This document shows, in pieces, positions 1 through 8,314 of a stretch of DNA of 20,065 nucleotides. Source of the stretch: a virus; IMG/VR virus record IMGVR_UViG_3300049893_000503, positions 1-20,065 of that record. One strand, 5' to 3'. Below the pieces are notes generated by a model. That model saw only the letters and a program-made list of their open reading frames with translations, was not told where the DNA came from and did no database searches. The translations under genes and the position numbers were made by a program. Each line of letters opens with the position of its first letter. Position 1 is the first letter of the stretch.

Positions 1-1304
1 ACCGTGGAGAGACCGGAGGCGTTCGGCATTCGCGTGAAGTTGATGAGTGCACGTCGGTATCGACCGAGAATCGACTCCAGTTGCTTGCCGCGCGGGACTT
101 CGGTCATCATCCTGGCGGCGCGCCGATCCAGGCTGTCCAGAACGGTGTGAAGGTGCGCTCCAAGGGGGGACAGAACGACATCTCCGCCGCGACCCTGGAT
201 CGCCTGTGTTCCCAGGGCTCCGATGCGGTTGCGAATCGCTCCCGGCATCGATCCGCGCGGAACCAGATTCCCAAGTGATGTGCCCAGGGACTGCGCAGTC
301 GTCGCGAGACCAGCCTGCGATCCGGTCTGCCTCTCCAATTGCTGAACCGCATTCTCCATCGGACTGAAGAACCGCTCGTTCAGCCACCGCCTCGCCTGTC
401 CTCTGCCGATTGGGGAGTTGGCGAGCACGCTGAGCAGGCCGGACACCGTTCCGTGCGGATCGCGACCAATGTCGGGCGGAGCCTGCAAGCCAGGCACGAC
501 CCGACGCGCACGGTCAAACAGGGCCTTGGCCGCATTGACGCCACGAGTGCGAAGCGGAGAGGTCAACGCTCCAGTGACTGCGCCAAGTGCACCAGCAAAT
601 CCAGCCCGAGCGAGCAGATCGTTCGCAGCATCGTCAAGGTCTTCCCCTCCGAGCAGGGCATCCGAGGCGATGTCCGTCGATGTTGCGAGTGTACCGGAGA
701 CGTTCCCAGCAATCGCAGCACCGATCTGCTGCATGGCAGAAACGCCCATGCGACCGCTTGCAGCCGACCCGGCCGCAGCTCGCGCAAGAGGCGATGACGC
801 AAGCCGCGTCGCACCGCTGAATACTTTGTTCGCCAAGCCACCTGGCGAAAGAGCCGCCGCAACACCAGCCGCGGCTTGATAGCCAGGTCGGCTGTCGAGC
901 ATCGAGTTGACTTGCCCGTAGGAGCCCTGGATCGCCTCCATCGGAGATAGGTCGAAACCACGCCTCGCCGCATAGATGGGAGCCGTTGCCAGAGCAGCCC
1001 CGGCCTGTGGCAGGCCGAGCAGAAGTTGATTCCCGTAGTTCATCGCGGTGTTCACGCCACGACCGATCACGCCAAGGGCAGGATGTTCGCTTTGAAGCTC
1101 GTTGGCATAGGCGCGATTCGCCTCGAACTCTGCACGGTCGCGCGCCAGGCGCGCTTCCTGCGCCTGATCCCTCGTGATCTTCCCGGCCTTCAGATCGCGA
1201 CTGATCCGCTCTTCCATCGCGTCGATGGGGATGTATTGCATCGTCTGCCCGCTGGCTAGACGAATGCGAACCAGACGCCCGTCGTTTCTCCATTCGCGAG
1301 GCAT
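1..1304 (-). CDS. Large Ala/Gly-rich virion protein, probable DNA-ejection (internal virion) protein, C-terminus cut off by window edge
   Basis: The frame opens with ATG at 1304 directly after the TAG of the preceding gene (TAG-ATG, no spacer). It stays open for 434 codons to the left edge, so the true C-terminus lies outside the window. The N-terminus (MPREWRNDGRLVRIRLASGQ) is charged, and residues about 28-70 look like an amphipathic charged helix. Ala/Gly-rich, weakly hydrophobic stretches follow at about 88-115, 143-160 and 175-245, with Arg-rich segments after them. No catalytic motif is visible in the part present. Its place as the last of three similar-styled genes after the tail genes is where short-tailed phages carry large internal or ejection proteins, which enter the cell envelope ahead of the DNA. 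That role is inferred from position and composition. A lytic transglycosylase or other enzymatic domain could lie beyond the edge. Confidence 0.6.
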   Translation of the reverse strand, partial: MPREWRNDGRLVRIRLASGQTMQYIPIDAMEERISRDLKAGKITRDQAQEARLARDRAEFEANRAYANELQSEHPALGVIGRGVNTAMNYGNQLLLGLPQAGAALATAPIYAARRGFDLSPMEAIQGSYGQVNSMLDSRPGYQAAAGVAAALSPGGLANKVFSGATRLASSPLARAAAGSAASGRMGVSAMQQIGAAIAGNVSGTLATSTDIASDALLGGEDLDDAANDLLARAGFAGALGAVTGALTSPLRTRGVNAAKALFDRARRVVPGLQAPPDIGRDPHGTVSGLLSVLANSPIGRGQARRWLNERFFSPMENAVQQLERQTGSQAGLATTAQSLGTSLGNLVPRGSMPGAIRNRIGALGTQAIQGRGGDVVLSPLGAHLHTVLDSLDRRAARMMTEVPRGKQLESILGRYRRALINFTRMPNASGLST

Positions 1305-2972
1305 CTACTGCTCGCTTCCCAGCGACTGCAGCGCCTCGTTGTAGTACGCATTCCCGCCAACCATGAGGTCATCCGTTGGATTCTGCGTCCGGCCTCCGGC
1401 CCCCCATTCCATGAGGCCCGCGTGGAGTTCATCCACCGATTGATCGACTTGCCGTCGATAGGCTTCATCGAGTCTCTTCGCCATCCATCTGCGATCCATC
1501 GGCGTCATCGCGTAGAGCTTCTCTTCCGCGAACTTTCGGATCGCGAAGATGCGCGCCCGTCCCTGCGGAGACAACGAGGCCACATCTTGAACGGTCATCG
1601 AAGCAATGCGCTGCTTCAGGCCGCGGTACATCTGCTGCTCGAAGTCGCTGACTTGCTTGCCTCCCTCGGCAGTACCGACAGAGAGTGTCGCGAGCGTGGA
1701 GATCGTGTCGTATAGCTCGTAGAGGGCGCGGCCCGCGCCAGTCGTCTCCTTGAGACTCTCAATCGGCTGCGTGAGCAAACTGGCCGGATCGCCGGTTCGC
1801 TGAAGCTCCGCTGCGAACTCGTGAGCCGCCGCCTCCATCTGCGCCACCATTCCGACGACGCGATTCACAGATTCCACGCGAATGCGGTTGGATGAGGCAG
1901 CTCCAGGCTTGCCGGACTCGCGGTAGATCGGAGCAGCGCCCATCCCGAGAGATGCGAAGCGATCATCCATGAATGCCTTGTTCTCGTTCACGGAGTTCAG
2001 CAAGTCGGTGCCCACGTTGATCCCAGTAACGCGATACTCGGCTCGCGTTGCGGAATCTTCCATCAGCGTGTCTTTGTTCAGGCGGATCGAATCCGCAATC
2101 AATGAGAAGGCGCGTTGCGCATCCTTTTTCAGTACCGGATCGCGCCGAATCTTTTCAATCGTGGACTCGATGCTCGTGCGCTGCACTCGCCTTCCGCGAT
2201 GACCGACAACTTCCTCTGGAAGTGCGGAGGCATATAGTTCTGCCGCAGACGCCGCGACGCGGGACTGAAAGAGTTTCTCCTCGCGCTGCATGTCGAGGTC
2301 TTGGAACGCCGTCCTGCGCGCAGCAAGCGCATCCAGGCTGGTCTCGCGACGATTCGCCGCCGCAGTGGCAGGCAGGAGATCGAGAGACACGCGCGCGTCC
2401 TGACGCTGCGTTCGCTCTCTCTCCGCGAGCGCGTCCCGCAATGCGCGTTCTCGCTCGCGCTGCGCGCTGATCGTCTCTGCATCCGTCAGTGACTGCATCG
2501 ATCCGAGCCTTGTCAGCGCCTGCGTCAGAAGGTCTGGTTGGTCTTGCAGTTGCATTTGCAGCGCAGCCACTTGGTCATTGATCGACGAGTTGATGCCCGG
2601 AGGACGCTGCGCGAGAGGGCCGCCTGCCTTGATGAGTTCTCCGATGGTCGAAAGGGTGCCACCCTCTCCCGTCGCCTCTTGCGCTTTCTTCGCCGCCTTC
2701 CGCTGCGAATCCAGCAGCTTCAGCATCGCACGGCCTTGGGTATCGACCCCAGGAACCGCGGTCAGGACATCGTTCAAGTTCGCGTCTGGCGTCTTCTCCC
2801 AGAGCGTGATGGCGTTCTGATTGTCCTGCTCTTGCTTGCGCAGAACCTCCTGCCTTGCACGCTCTCGTTGCTGAAAATCTTCCTGCCGCCGCTGCTCCTC
2901 AAGCGCGAACACGTCGCGCTCGCGCTGATCGTTGCGCTGGCGGAGCTGCTGGATCAGGGTGATGGCGGCCAT
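1305..2972 (-). CDS. Coiled-coil internal virion (ejection) protein candidate
   Basis: This is a 555-residue protein. Its start at 2972 lies three bases after the preceding stop (2976-2978), and its stop touches the next start at 1304. Residues about 8-55 are extremely rich in Arg, Glu and Gln (heptad-like, RERDVFALEEQRRQEDFQQR) and should form a long helix. A second charged helix lies at about 170-195 and another at about 215-240. No signal peptide, membrane span or enzyme motif is seen. Long helical proteins of this kind in the ejection-protein block of short-tailed phages are packed inside the head or core and are released at infection. I infer that role from the order fibre, ejection 1, ejection 2, ejection 3 and from composition, not from a recognised family signature. 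A structural scaffold or tail-core role is also possible. Confidence 0.6.
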   Translation of the reverse strand: MAAITLIQQLRQRNDQRERDVFALEEQRRQEDFQQRERARQEVLRKQEQDNQNAITLWEKTPDANLNDVLTAVPGVDTQGRAMLKLLDSQRKAAKKAQEATGEGGTLSTIGELIKAGGPLAQRPPGINSSINDQVAALQMQLQDQPDLLTQALTRLGSMQSLTDAETISAQRERERALRDALAERERTQRQDARVSLDLLPATAAANRRETSLDALAARRTAFQDLDMQREEKLFQSRVAASAAELYASALPEEVVGHRGRRVQRTSIESTIEKIRRDPVLKKDAQRAFSLIADSIRLNKDTLMEDSATRAEYRVTGINVGTDLLNSVNENKAFMDDRFASLGMGAAPIYRESGKPGAASSNRIRVESVNRVVGMVAQMEAAAHEFAAELQRTGDPASLLTQPIESLKETTGAGRALYELYDTISTLATLSVGTAEGGKQVSDFEQQMYRGLKQRIASMTVQDVASLSPQGRARIFAIRKFAEEKLYAMTPMDRRWMAKRLDEAYRRQVDQSVDELHAGLMEWGAGGRTQNPTDDLMVGGNAYYNEALQSLGSEQ

Positions 2973-2975
2973 TGC

Positions 2976-4244
2976 CTAGTAACCGTAATCGTTCGGGTTC
3001 GTCTGTCCTCGCGTAACGGTGACACCAGGAGACAATCCATAGAGCCTGTCAATGCCACTATTGAGATTCGCCTGCCGATTGCTCAATTGGGCGGCTCGGT
3101 TCTGTTCGCTGATGAGGCCAGGAATCGATCCTAACTGGTTGGCGAGACCTGTGATTCCTTGACCCAACGCCTGATTGTATTGCGACTGCAACGCTGCCAA
3201 CTGCATCGCTTGATTCGACGCGATGTTCGACAGGGAGACGTTGTTGTTCGACTGAAGCCCAAGAAGAGCGAGCGGAAGCTGATCCTGTGCGTTCAGAGAC
3301 CCCTGAAGCGTTGTCAGTGCGTTGGCCTGTAGACTCTGCTCGCCTCCGAGAAGTTGCAGCGTTCTCGCGAGTGCGTCCGGCCCAGCTGCGAGATTCGCTA
3401 GAGCGCGTCCTTCGCCGAGTCGTCCCATCTGTCCAGCGGGGTTGATTCCGTATGCGTTCGCATGATAGAGGGCAGCCTTATCGCGATCGTCGAACTCGCG
3501 AGCGATCTGCGCTCTAAGAATGTTCTCCATTTCGGCAGAACGCGCTGTCAGTTGCTCTTCCGTAGGCGAGACGAATCCAGACTGGAGGTCGGCAATCCGA
3601 CGCAGAGCATCGTTGCGTCCAGCCGCAGTGGCAGCGGAAGCATCGTTCGCGTCGTTGACGCGGCCTGCGATCTGTCCCTCGAAGTCGAGCTGCGCCTGAA
3701 TGAAGTCTTCTAGTCCGACATAACCGGACGAGGAGAGCAGGCGGTTGAAAACGCTGACGCCACGCTTCTTCTGACGCGCGCTCGGACTGCCTCCCTTGCC
3801 GAAGAACCCGAACGGGTCCATGACGCCGCGAATGTCTTCCTCGTTTCCGAGAAATCCGTCGCGGTATCCCTCGTGCCCGGTCTTGTTGTACCAGGGAGTC
3901 GCTTCGATGTTGCGCGCGATCTCTGCTGCTGAAAGTCCAGCCTCCCTGCCTTTCTGCACCTGCCGATAGAAATTGTCCATCAGCGACGAGAAAGCGACCT
4001 GCCCCTTCCGCTTGAGTCCGATCTGCTGTGCAGCGCCGAGCAGCGTCGCAAGCGGAGAGCCAGCGCGAACGGTCCCAGCATTGATGGGAGAACCAGTTCC
4101 GATGAGAGATTGCATGAGGAGTTGCTGAAACAGTGGACTCGACTGGATACCGATCAGCGCAGGAGAGCCAGGGTTGTGCGGCTTGGATGCCAATGCCCCG
4201 CCGATACTTCCAGCAGCTCCAAGGAGTGCCGTGATCCAGGCCAT
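2976..4244 (-). CDS. Virion protein with hydrophobic N-terminus, ejection-protein candidate
   Basis: This is a 422-residue protein. Its ATG at 4244 shares a base with the stop of the sulfotransferase gene (TAATG), which suggests coupled translation. It begins with a Gly/Ala-rich hydrophobic segment (MAWITALLGAAGSIGGALAS), the type of start common in phage internal or ejection proteins thought to enter membranes. Residues about 215-400 are Gln/Asn/Ala/Leu-rich and look helical, with low-complexity Gln-Ala-Leu stretches and many Asn residues. The C-terminus is short and Tyr-ended (NPNDYGY). No catalytic motif is visible. Codon third positions carry clearly more A and T than in the terminase or portal genes, as in the other two ejection candidates. 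The ejection role is an inference from position and N-terminal character. Confidence 0.55.
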   Translation of the reverse strand: MAWITALLGAAGSIGGALASKPHNPGSPALIGIQSSPLFQQLLMQSLIGTGSPINAGTVRAGSPLATLLGAAQQIGLKRKGQVAFSSLMDNFYRQVQKGREAGLSAAEIARNIEATPWYNKTGHEGYRDGFLGNEEDIRGVMDPFGFFGKGGSPSARQKKRGVSVFNRLLSSSGYVGLEDFIQAQLDFEGQIAGRVNDANDASAATAAGRNDALRRIADLQSGFVSPTEEQLTARSAEMENILRAQIAREFDDRDKAALYHANAYGINPAGQMGRLGEGRALANLAAGPDALARTLQLLGGEQSLQANALTTLQGSLNAQDQLPLALLGLQSNNNVSLSNIASNQAMQLAALQSQYNQALGQGITGLANQLGSIPGLISEQNRAAQLSNRQANLNSGIDRLYGLSPGVTVTRGQTNPNDYGY

Positions 4245-4816
4245 TAGGCCGCCCTCCCAAAGAGCTTGGTCGCCATCGTGAGCGAGAGCGCGATGTCGGC
4301 GCTGCGCACGGTGACGTTCATGTCGCGCAGTTGCTCCCAGCGTTCATTGCGCCAGGCGACCTCGTCGCGTAGGCAGTGCCACCAGATGGCGCGAGCGCCT
4401 TCGCGCAGCGAGAGGTCGCTCCAGCGCAGTTCCAGCGTCGCCGGGTCGGCTGCGATGCGGTCGAGATGATGAGACGCCGCCTCGACCATCCCGCGTGCCT
4501 CGTGCACGTCGATGGTCGGCATGCCGAGGTAGGGGTGCATCCGAACGAGCGATAGGACGACTTCCTCGGGATTGCGGCGCAAGACGACCCAGCGCGCCTT
4601 CGGATAGAGTGCGCGGAGCTCGTCGTAGAAGAACACGAGGCCCGAGTCGCTATCGCCGCAAATCTCCGCCGTCTCCATCTTCTTCTGGAAGGCTTCGAGG
4701 CTCGGCGTGTTCGCGAGTCCGTCATGCCAGCAGAAGGCCGGAGAGACCGAGAGGAAGTTCGCGGCCCAGGCTGTGCGCGAGCGTGGAAGTCCGGTGATGA
4801 AGAACTTACCCGCCAT
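4244..4816 (-). CDS. Sulfotransferase-family protein (PAPS-dependent type), next to the tail fibre gene
   Basis: This is a 190-residue protein. An N-terminal strand-loop-helix, residues 5-23 (FFITGLPRSRTAW then a helix), matches the 5'-phosphosulfate-binding loop of PAPS sulfotransferases. Residues 74-91 (ARWVVLRRNPEEVVLSLV), with Arg80/81 and Ser89, match the 3'-phosphate-binding strand and helix. His31 (FCWHDG) is a candidate catalytic base, by analogy only. The enzyme family transfers sulfate from PAPS to hydroxyl or amine acceptors on sugars, lipids, steroids or protein tyrosines. The acceptor here cannot be read from sequence. It has no signal peptide, so it is probably cytoplasmic. Its length is short for the family, so it is a minimal version. 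It starts 11 bases inside the end of the upstream fibre gene and ends TAATG into the next gene, so it is embedded in the virion operon. A P-loop kinase is less likely because the loop lacks GxxxxGKS/T. Confidence 0.85.
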   Translation of the reverse strand: MAGKFFITGLPRSRTAWAANFLSVSPAFCWHDGLANTPSLEAFQKKMETAEICGDSDSGLVFFYDELRALYPKARWVVLRRNPEEVVLSLVRMHPYLGMPTIDVHEARGMVEAASHHLDRIAADPATLELRWSDLSLREGARAIWWHCLRDEVAWRNERWEQLRDMNVTVRSADIALSLTMATKLFGRAA

Positions 4817-6251
4817 AGGGAAGCACCTTCACCTTCAGATAAGTCGTCTGAGACGAATCCTTCTGCATCGTAATATTGTGGTCGTCGCGCGTGGCGGCGA
4901 TCAGATAACGATAGGACTGCCCCGGGTTTGGTGTTTTGACGACGTGCCCGAGATTCCCCCAATAGTTTTGCGTTCGGCCGGATGATGTCCCATCGCGCGT
5001 CACTTGCAGCGTGTTCACCGCTGAGAAGGCTCCACCGTTCACTGATTGGTAGAGTTTCACCGTCATCGTCTGTGCGGTGGTGTCGTTCACCGTGTCTTCG
5101 CCGTTGAACTGAGCGTCTACCTCGATGTAGTAGCCATCCCCTGGGACGTAAACGGTCACGTCGAAATCTGTGGTCCCACTCTCGATGATTCTGTATCCGG
5201 CATCTATTCCAGCATCAGAACCTGCGTCAATGACTTGGGTTCCTGCCGTCGAGCCAGAGAGGTACTCCACGACCGCAACGCGCTGGGCCAGAGGCGTCGC
5301 CGAGCACTCGCCCCAGCACACGCCAGCGCACCAGACGATGTCGGTATCGGCTGCGGCGAGGACGCTCACGACGATGTTGGTGGGCGTCGCGTCGGTCTGG
5401 ACGACGCCGCCGATGAACGTCCAACCGGTCGAGGTCGTGGTGGCCGTGATGTCGCGGAAATCGGAGGCAGCGTTCGCGCCCGTCGTCGTCAGCTTTGCCG
5501 TGTCGCCAGCCGTTGCCTTCACCAGCGCGTAGATCGCGTAGCGCGTAGCGGACTTCAGGCCGGAGAGCGTGTAGGACATGCCCTCGTTGGCCGAGCCCGC
5601 TGCCGTGATCTTGATGGCACGGCCCTTACCAGCCGTCTTGTCGGCAGCGTCTGCCGCTTCCTGCGCAAGCGTCGCCGTGTTGACGTTTGCCCACCCCGCG
5701 GGGAGACCAGCCGTGACGACGCCGTTGATGCCCGGAATCCACTGGAGCTCGCGTACCGGGAGGTCGCCCCAATAGGTCGTCTCCGCCGTGCCGGTGGCGT
5801 CAAAGCGAGTCGCGTCGATGCCAAGCGCCTGCCGCTCGATGGCGTAGCGCAGCCGATGAATCTCGCCCTCGCCCGTCGTCGCAAGGCTCTCAGAGTTCGT
5901 GACGCCCGGATCGACCGCCGTCGCAGCGCCGGCGGCATTGGCCGAGGTATCCCCCAGCTTGGTGAGCGTGATGTCGGCCGCCGAGTTGATCTTGGCGTTC
6001 AGGATCGTGTCGTCGGCGATGTCGCCGTTCACGATCGTTCCGTTCACGATGTCGGCCGAAACGATCGAGTTCGCGAGGTTCAGCTTCGAGTAGGCAATCG
6101 CCGCGCCAGCGGCCACGTCCGCGTTCAGGATTCCGCTGTTGAACTTGTTGAACAGCGTGTCCATGTCGCCGTTGATGTCATCGGCGTTCCAGACGGCCCC
6201 GGTATTGACCGAGGTTCCACCGCCCGTCTTCGTGTTGCGTGAGATCGCCAT
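4806..6251 (-). CDS. Tail fibre / receptor-binding protein with repeat stalk and beta-rich head domains
   Basis: This is a 481-residue protein. Residues about 40-98 hold degenerate repeats of the type I-x-N-A-D-I / V-N-G-D-I (for example NADVAAGAAI and IVNGDIADDTI), a pattern common in trimeric phage fibre shafts. Residues about 205-315 look like a jelly-roll, carbohydrate-binding-like domain (GMSYTLSGLKSATRYAIYAL near 224-243, then alternating beta strands). A Cys-rich turn follows (WCAGVCWGEC, 307-316). The C-terminal 160 residues are beta-rich and end in a conserved-looking strand (YLKVKVLPYGG). The start is ATG at 6251, three bases after the nozzle gene's stop. Such proteins decorate the tail and recognise host surface polysaccharide. 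Fibre identity rests on repeat style, beta content and position, and the receptor is unknown. The next gene, a sulfotransferase, overlaps its last 11 bases. Confidence 0.72.
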   Translation of the reverse strand: MAISRNTKTGGGTSVNTGAVWNADDINGDMDTLFNKFNSGILNADVAAGAAIAYSKLNLANSIVSADIVNGTIVNGDIADDTILNAKINSAADITLTKLGDTSANAAGAATAVDPGVTNSESLATTGEGEIHRLRYAIERQALGIDATRFDATGTAETTYWGDLPVRELQWIPGINGVVTAGLPAGWANVNTATLAQEAADAADKTAGKGRAIKITAAGSANEGMSYTLSGLKSATRYAIYALVKATAGDTAKLTTTGANAASDFRDITATTTSTGWTFIGGVVQTDATPTNIVVSVLAAADTDIVWCAGVCWGECSATPLAQRVAVVEYLSGSTAGTQVIDAGSDAGIDAGYRIIESGTTDFDVTVYVPGDGYYIEVDAQFNGEDTVNDTTAQTMTVKLYQSVNGGAFSAVNTLQVTRDGTSSGRTQNYWGNLGHVVKTPNPGQSYRYLIAATRDDHNITMQKDSSQTTYLKVKVLPYGG

Positions 6252-6254
6252 CGA

Positions 6255-7928
6255 CTATTCCCCGCCGTCCTGGTAGCCGTGGGTCTGCACCATCTCGGTC
6301 GCCTGTGCGATGTAGAAGGGCTCGTTGGTCCCCGAATGCCTGAACTCTAACGCGATCGTCTCTCCATCGCCCCGCGGGTACACCTTGTCCATCGTCGTCA
6401 CTTGCCCGCCGCCGACGATGCCCGAGCCGACGATCAGGGCTCCAACCAGCTCGCCCGAGGCAGGCATACGAAGCGAAAGCGGCGTCCCTTGCGAATCTCC
6501 ATAGTCGAAGATCGGCGTAACAGTCGGGCGGTGCGAACCGCCGGGCTGAAGCGTGACGTAGATGTCACCGAGACCTTTGGTGACGCCAGAGAGCCCGAAG
6601 TCCTCGTGCCGCGTCCGCATCCGCACGTCGTAGGGCGATCCTAGGTCCGAGTGCGAGCCGGACGAGGAATCGTCGAAACGGCCCACATCGCCCTCGGCGT
6701 TCCCGCCATAGACGAAGAAGCCCGTCGTTCCCGAATCTGTCCGAGCCGTCGCGAGAGCCGTGATGAGCCGCTGATCGGCGGTCAGCGACCCCGCCATCGA
6801 CCAAATGTCCCATTCCACCGTCTTGGCCGTCAGGTTCGCGTTGTTCTTCACGTCGAGGCAGAGGATCGTGTCCGGGTTCGTATTGCTCCCCGTGGGGACG
6901 GCGAAGATCACGAACCCGCGCTTCGGGTCGTAGGCCCCGACCGAGCGGTGTAGCGCCGTCTGGTTCAGCGTTCGGAACGTCTGCCTGATCTTCCAGGAGA
7001 GGAACGAGTCAATGCGCTCGCCGAACTGCTCGCTGATCCGTACCGAGTGGATACCGACCCGCGAGAGGTAGATGGCGTCGCCCGAGTCGAGGCCGAGCGA
7101 GACGAAGGCGTTCTGGTGAACGCATCCATTCATCACGACGCCCACCGGAGGCGTATAGAACGGGGTGACCGAGTCGCCCGTGTTCCCGACCGCGTAGAGG
7201 CGCTTGTTCGAGAGCGCGAGCAGCCAGTCGCCAGCGTTGTTCGAGAACTCGCCGAATCCGGTCAGGAACTCGTCACCGTAGGACGAGAACCCGCCCACGG
7301 CGCTCGTCCCGCCGAAGGTCGAACCCGTCGGCCAGGTGGTCATGTCATTCAGGTCCGAGTAGCGGACGATCATCGGACCCGAGGAGAGGTCGGTCGCGAG
7401 GTTGCCGAGCGAGTTTCGGAAGCCGCAGGTGAAGCCGAAGTTCCACTTCTCGAAGACGTAGGTCGGGTAGATGGCGGCTGCCGAGAGATCGACCATCGCA
7501 ATGTTCGAGGTCGTGCCCGAGCCCGGCCAGCTCCAGAAGTTGTTCGTCCCCGTTCCGCCCGCTCCGTAGAGAACGCCCTTGTGCTGGGCGAACGTCCAGC
7601 GGTGGTTGGCCCCGGCCGTAACCGCCGTGCCCGCGTTCTTGATGCTCGTCGCGTCGGCACGGAAGATGTCGCCGTTCGCGACGACGACGAGGAACTGACT
7701 CGCGTCGTTCGCGAATCGGTAGTCCACGATCCCGTTGACGGCGTCGCCGAGGCCCGCCGAGTTCGTGTAGAAGAGCGTGTCGCGGTTGAAGCCAGGGCGT
7801 GTGCCGCGCGAAGTCCCGCGCCGCCACGAGTTCCGCGCGATCGAGCAGTCGTTGCGCTCCAGCGCCGCCGGGTTCTCATCCTCGTTGAGTCCGCCGAGCT
7901 TCAGCGTGAACGGCTGATAGCGCGTCAC
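6255..7928 (-). CDS. Beta-propeller-like tail hub/nozzle candidate
   Basis: This is a 557-residue protein with a GTG start whose first base is the last base of the preceding stop (TAGTG at 7930-7926). It begins with a motif typical of phage proteins of this type: a short intro (KLGGLNEDENPAAL) then an RxGxxRGTRPGF-like strand at about 36-47. Repeated beta segments follow, such as VNGIVDYRFANDASQFLVVV (64-83), DWLLALSNKRLYAVGNTG and DAIYLSRVGIHSVRISEQFG. Such strings of VxxxNGxI(Y/F) strands suggest a propeller. Proteins of this length and fold between the adaptor and the fibres act in short-tailed phages as the tail nozzle or DNA-stabilising knob that closes the tail channel. No enzymatic motif is visible. 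The role is inferred from fold style and gene order. A baseplate-hub function in a siphovirus-like tail cannot be excluded. Confidence 0.6.
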   Translation of the reverse strand: MTRYQPFTLKLGGLNEDENPAALERNDCSIARNSWRRGTSRGTRPGFNRDTLFYTNSAGLGDAVNGIVDYRFANDASQFLVVVANGDIFRADATSIKNAGTAVTAGANHRWTFAQHKGVLYGAGGTGTNNFWSWPGSGTTSNIAMVDLSAAAIYPTYVFEKWNFGFTCGFRNSLGNLATDLSSGPMIVRYSDLNDMTTWPTGSTFGGTSAVGGFSSYGDEFLTGFGEFSNNAGDWLLALSNKRLYAVGNTGDSVTPFYTPPVGVVMNGCVHQNAFVSLGLDSGDAIYLSRVGIHSVRISEQFGERIDSFLSWKIRQTFRTLNQTALHRSVGAYDPKRGFVIFAVPTGSNTNPDTILCLDVKNNANLTAKTVEWDIWSMAGSLTADQRLITALATARTDSGTTGFFVYGGNAEGDVGRFDDSSSGSHSDLGSPYDVRMRTRHEDFGLSGVTKGLGDIYVTLQPGGSHRPTVTPIFDYGDSQGTPLSLRMPASGELVGALIVGSGIVGGGQVTTMDKVYPRGDGETIALEFRHSGTNEPFYIAQATEMVQTHGYQDGGE

Positions 7929-8305
7929 TAGACAAGTCCGACTTCGCCGAATGCCGCGAGCGTGAGCGTTGTGTTGGCGCTCGCTCCGCCGACCAGGAAG
8001 CCGTTTGCCCCTTCGAGCCGGAGTGCGGGCGAGAAGTAGAGATCATCAACCGACTGCGCGGCGACACTCTTCAGGTTGGCAAGCTCCGTGCCCGCCGCGT
8101 TCGCGCCTGTCGCTCCCTTCCAGAGCGAATAGGTGGCCGCCGCACCTGTCTTGTTCGCAACATGGATTTGGCGAATGAAGATGACGGTGGCCGTTGCCGT
8201 GTAGCCGACGCCACCCGCACCCGCCGCTGCCGGAGCAACGAGGTTTGTGGTGGTTGTCGTCGTGAGCGCGACGGGTCCGAAGATTTCCTGCTTGTTCTGT
8301 GCCAT
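7928..8305 (-). CDS. Small virion-type beta-rich protein, function unknown
   Basis: This is a 125-residue protein. The start ATG at 8305 is preceded by TAGGAG at a good distance, and that site overlaps the upstream gene's stop. The N-terminus has a run of six Thr (ALTTTTTTNLV). It continues as a Gly/Ala-rich beta protein with the strand pattern TATATVIFIRQIHVANKTG (36-54) and ends in ANTTLTLAAFGEVGLV. This simple beta-sandwich look (I-x-x-I-H-V-A-N-K-T-G, then a conserved-looking Y-S-L-W-K-G) is seen in small phage virion proteins that sit on fibres or heads. I do not recognise a specific family. Its last base overlaps the GTG of the nozzle gene. It is probably made with the surrounding tail proteins and is likely structural, not enzymatic. 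Confidence 0.7.
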   Translation of the reverse strand: MAQNKQEIFGPVALTTTTTTNLVAPAAAGAGGVGYTATATVIFIRQIHVANKTGAAATYSLWKGATGANAAGTELANLKSVAAQSVDDLYFSPALRLEGANGFLVGGASANTTLTLAAFGEVGLV

Positions 8306-8314
8306 TCGGTGCTC

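Noticed and set aside
4244-4816. Reading this gene as a P-loop kinase
   Set aside because: The loop lacks GxxxxGK(S/T), while both PAPS-binding elements of sulfotransferases are present in the right order.
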